Notes under the pieces: generated by a model
The model's database searches: none
The model's input: only the letters and a program-made list of their open reading frames with translations
Told to the model about the DNA's origin: nothing
Program-made: the position numbers and the translations under genes
NCBI GenBank assembly: GCA_903858935.1
Contig: CAIOKO010000228.1
Location: 1 to 58,005, forward strand
DNA: 58,005 nucleotides
Direction: 5' to 3'
DNA from: an uncultured Schlesneria sp.
GTDB lineage: Bacteria > Planctomycetota > Planctomycetia > Planctomycetales > Planctomycetaceae
Shown here: one piece after another, positions 57,366 through 58,005 of the stretch
How positions within the stretch are numbered: position 1 is the first letter of the stretch
Layout: the number at the start of each line of letters is the position of its first letter

Positions 57366-58005
57366 CGGTGAGGCGACCACGTCGCGGATACAATCGTGAT
57401 TCGATCGTAGTGTGAAATCACTTTTCGCCGTTGACCTAATATCCTTACACCACAAGTGTTAACAACAAATACATGATGGCGTGATAGGCTCGCACAAAAT
57501 TATCCCTTGAGCACCTTCCAAACGTTAAGAAACTTCCGCGATTTTGTTGTTGACACGCCATATGACAACTCGTGTTTTTATGTCGTTTTTACTACTACGC
57601 TAAAACAATGATGTCACCAGGCTTGGCTGGGCTGGAGAACAAGACGGGAATGGCACTTCGACGATCGACGCCATTCTCGGTTTTGTGATGCACTGCAACG
57701 AACTCAATCTTTGACAACTTGGAATGAATTGAAAATGGATCGCCCCCGCAGATGCTTCAAGGTGAGGGCTTATCCGTACGGGTTCGTTGTTTGAAGGTAG
57801 GGATCGGTCGAATTCTTTGAGATCCACAATCAGTTGGAAAGATGGTGGGACTCGAAGACTCGACCCCACCCTGATATGGAAGGACCAGTCAATCGATAAA
57901 AAAAGAATTCTAAAAATTCTTTTGAACGGCGATCGTATTTGTCAGTGCATGGTTTGTTGTGCGGTTTCCGAGGCGTCGGCGGCTTTGAACGACTATTGAT
58001 CAGAC
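57366..58005. other. 640-base gene-free right end
   Basis: No supported gene. It contains the second copy of the 24-base block (57508-57531) plus TTGACA (57550), and an imperfect palindrome near 57846-57871 (GGTGGGACTCGA with TCGACCCCACC). Short frames at either strand show no family features. Confidence 0.5.
57508..57578 (+). promoter_or_regulatory. second copy of the 24-bp block with -35 box
   Basis: TGAGCACCTTCCAAACG plus 7 more bases match 16607-16630 exactly. TTGACA follows after exactly 18 bases (57550-57555), as at the first copy. The expected -10 region (57573-57578, TGTTTT) is poor. Downstream there is no good reading frame. Confidence 0.45.

Overview
The window looks like a chromosomal segment of a planctomycete (family Planctomycetaceae or a close relative). 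The evidence is the mix of gene families: a Tat-exported DUF1501 protein, a very long BamA, FHA-GAF-SpoIIE phosphatase fusions, a Uma2-type nuclease, Pro/Gly/Tyr-rich lipoproteins, squalene genes hpnC/hpnD and a tandem pair of cyanophycin synthetases. Intergenic DNA rich in short palindromes fits too. This taxonomic call is inference from gene content. No rRNA, tRNA, CRISPR array, prophage or insertion sequence was recognised.

Layout. 0-7 kb: ferrochelatase (hemH), a LolA-like periplasmic protein, then a same-strand run of three exported envelope proteins, two of which share a domain. 7-14 kb: Uma2 protein, a lipoprotein, a PilT-like ATPase, and a Wza-like exporter plus Wzc-like tyrosine kinase pair for surface polysaccharide. 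14-16 kb: ybeY and a CorC/HlyC-type CBS protein, nearly abutting. 16.2-18.9 kb: a 2.7 kb gene-free stretch holding several arrays of short words and a good sigma70-like promoter. 19-24.6 kb: two cyanophycin synthetases. 24.7-29 kb: FHA-GAF-SpoIIE phosphatase, DUF1501 protein and a small membrane protein. 29-34.6 kb: bamA and hpnC-hpnD. 35-43 kb: aminotransferase, membrane P-loop NTPase, Mn-type superoxide dismutase, a DUF255 thioredoxin-like protein with a DsbD-like C-terminus, and tsaD. 43-47 kb: gmhA-like, rfbC and pdxA in one tight cluster, then tadA and hemD. 47.8-52 kb: an ABC transporter pair and a lipoprotein of unknown function. 52.6-58 kb: an acidic repeat protein with an N-terminal helix-turn-helix and a C-terminal membrane anchor, two small unknown genes and a decayed RDD-family gene with three in-frame stops.

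How the genes fit together. Most of the window is housekeeping (heme, tRNA modification, rRNA maturation, vitamin B6, superoxide defence) and envelope biology (outer-membrane assembly, lipoproteins, polysaccharide export, sugar-nucleotide synthesis, squalene). The two most unusual things are: (i) the cyanophycin synthetase pair, in which copy 1 keeps the N-domain HxxEH motif but has lost the DYGHN motif of the Mur-like domain, while copy 2 shows the reverse; and (ii) a set of intergenic arrays in which short words recur at about 10 or 19 bp (one or two helical turns), in paired direct or inverted clusters. Different arrays use different words but share the same plan.
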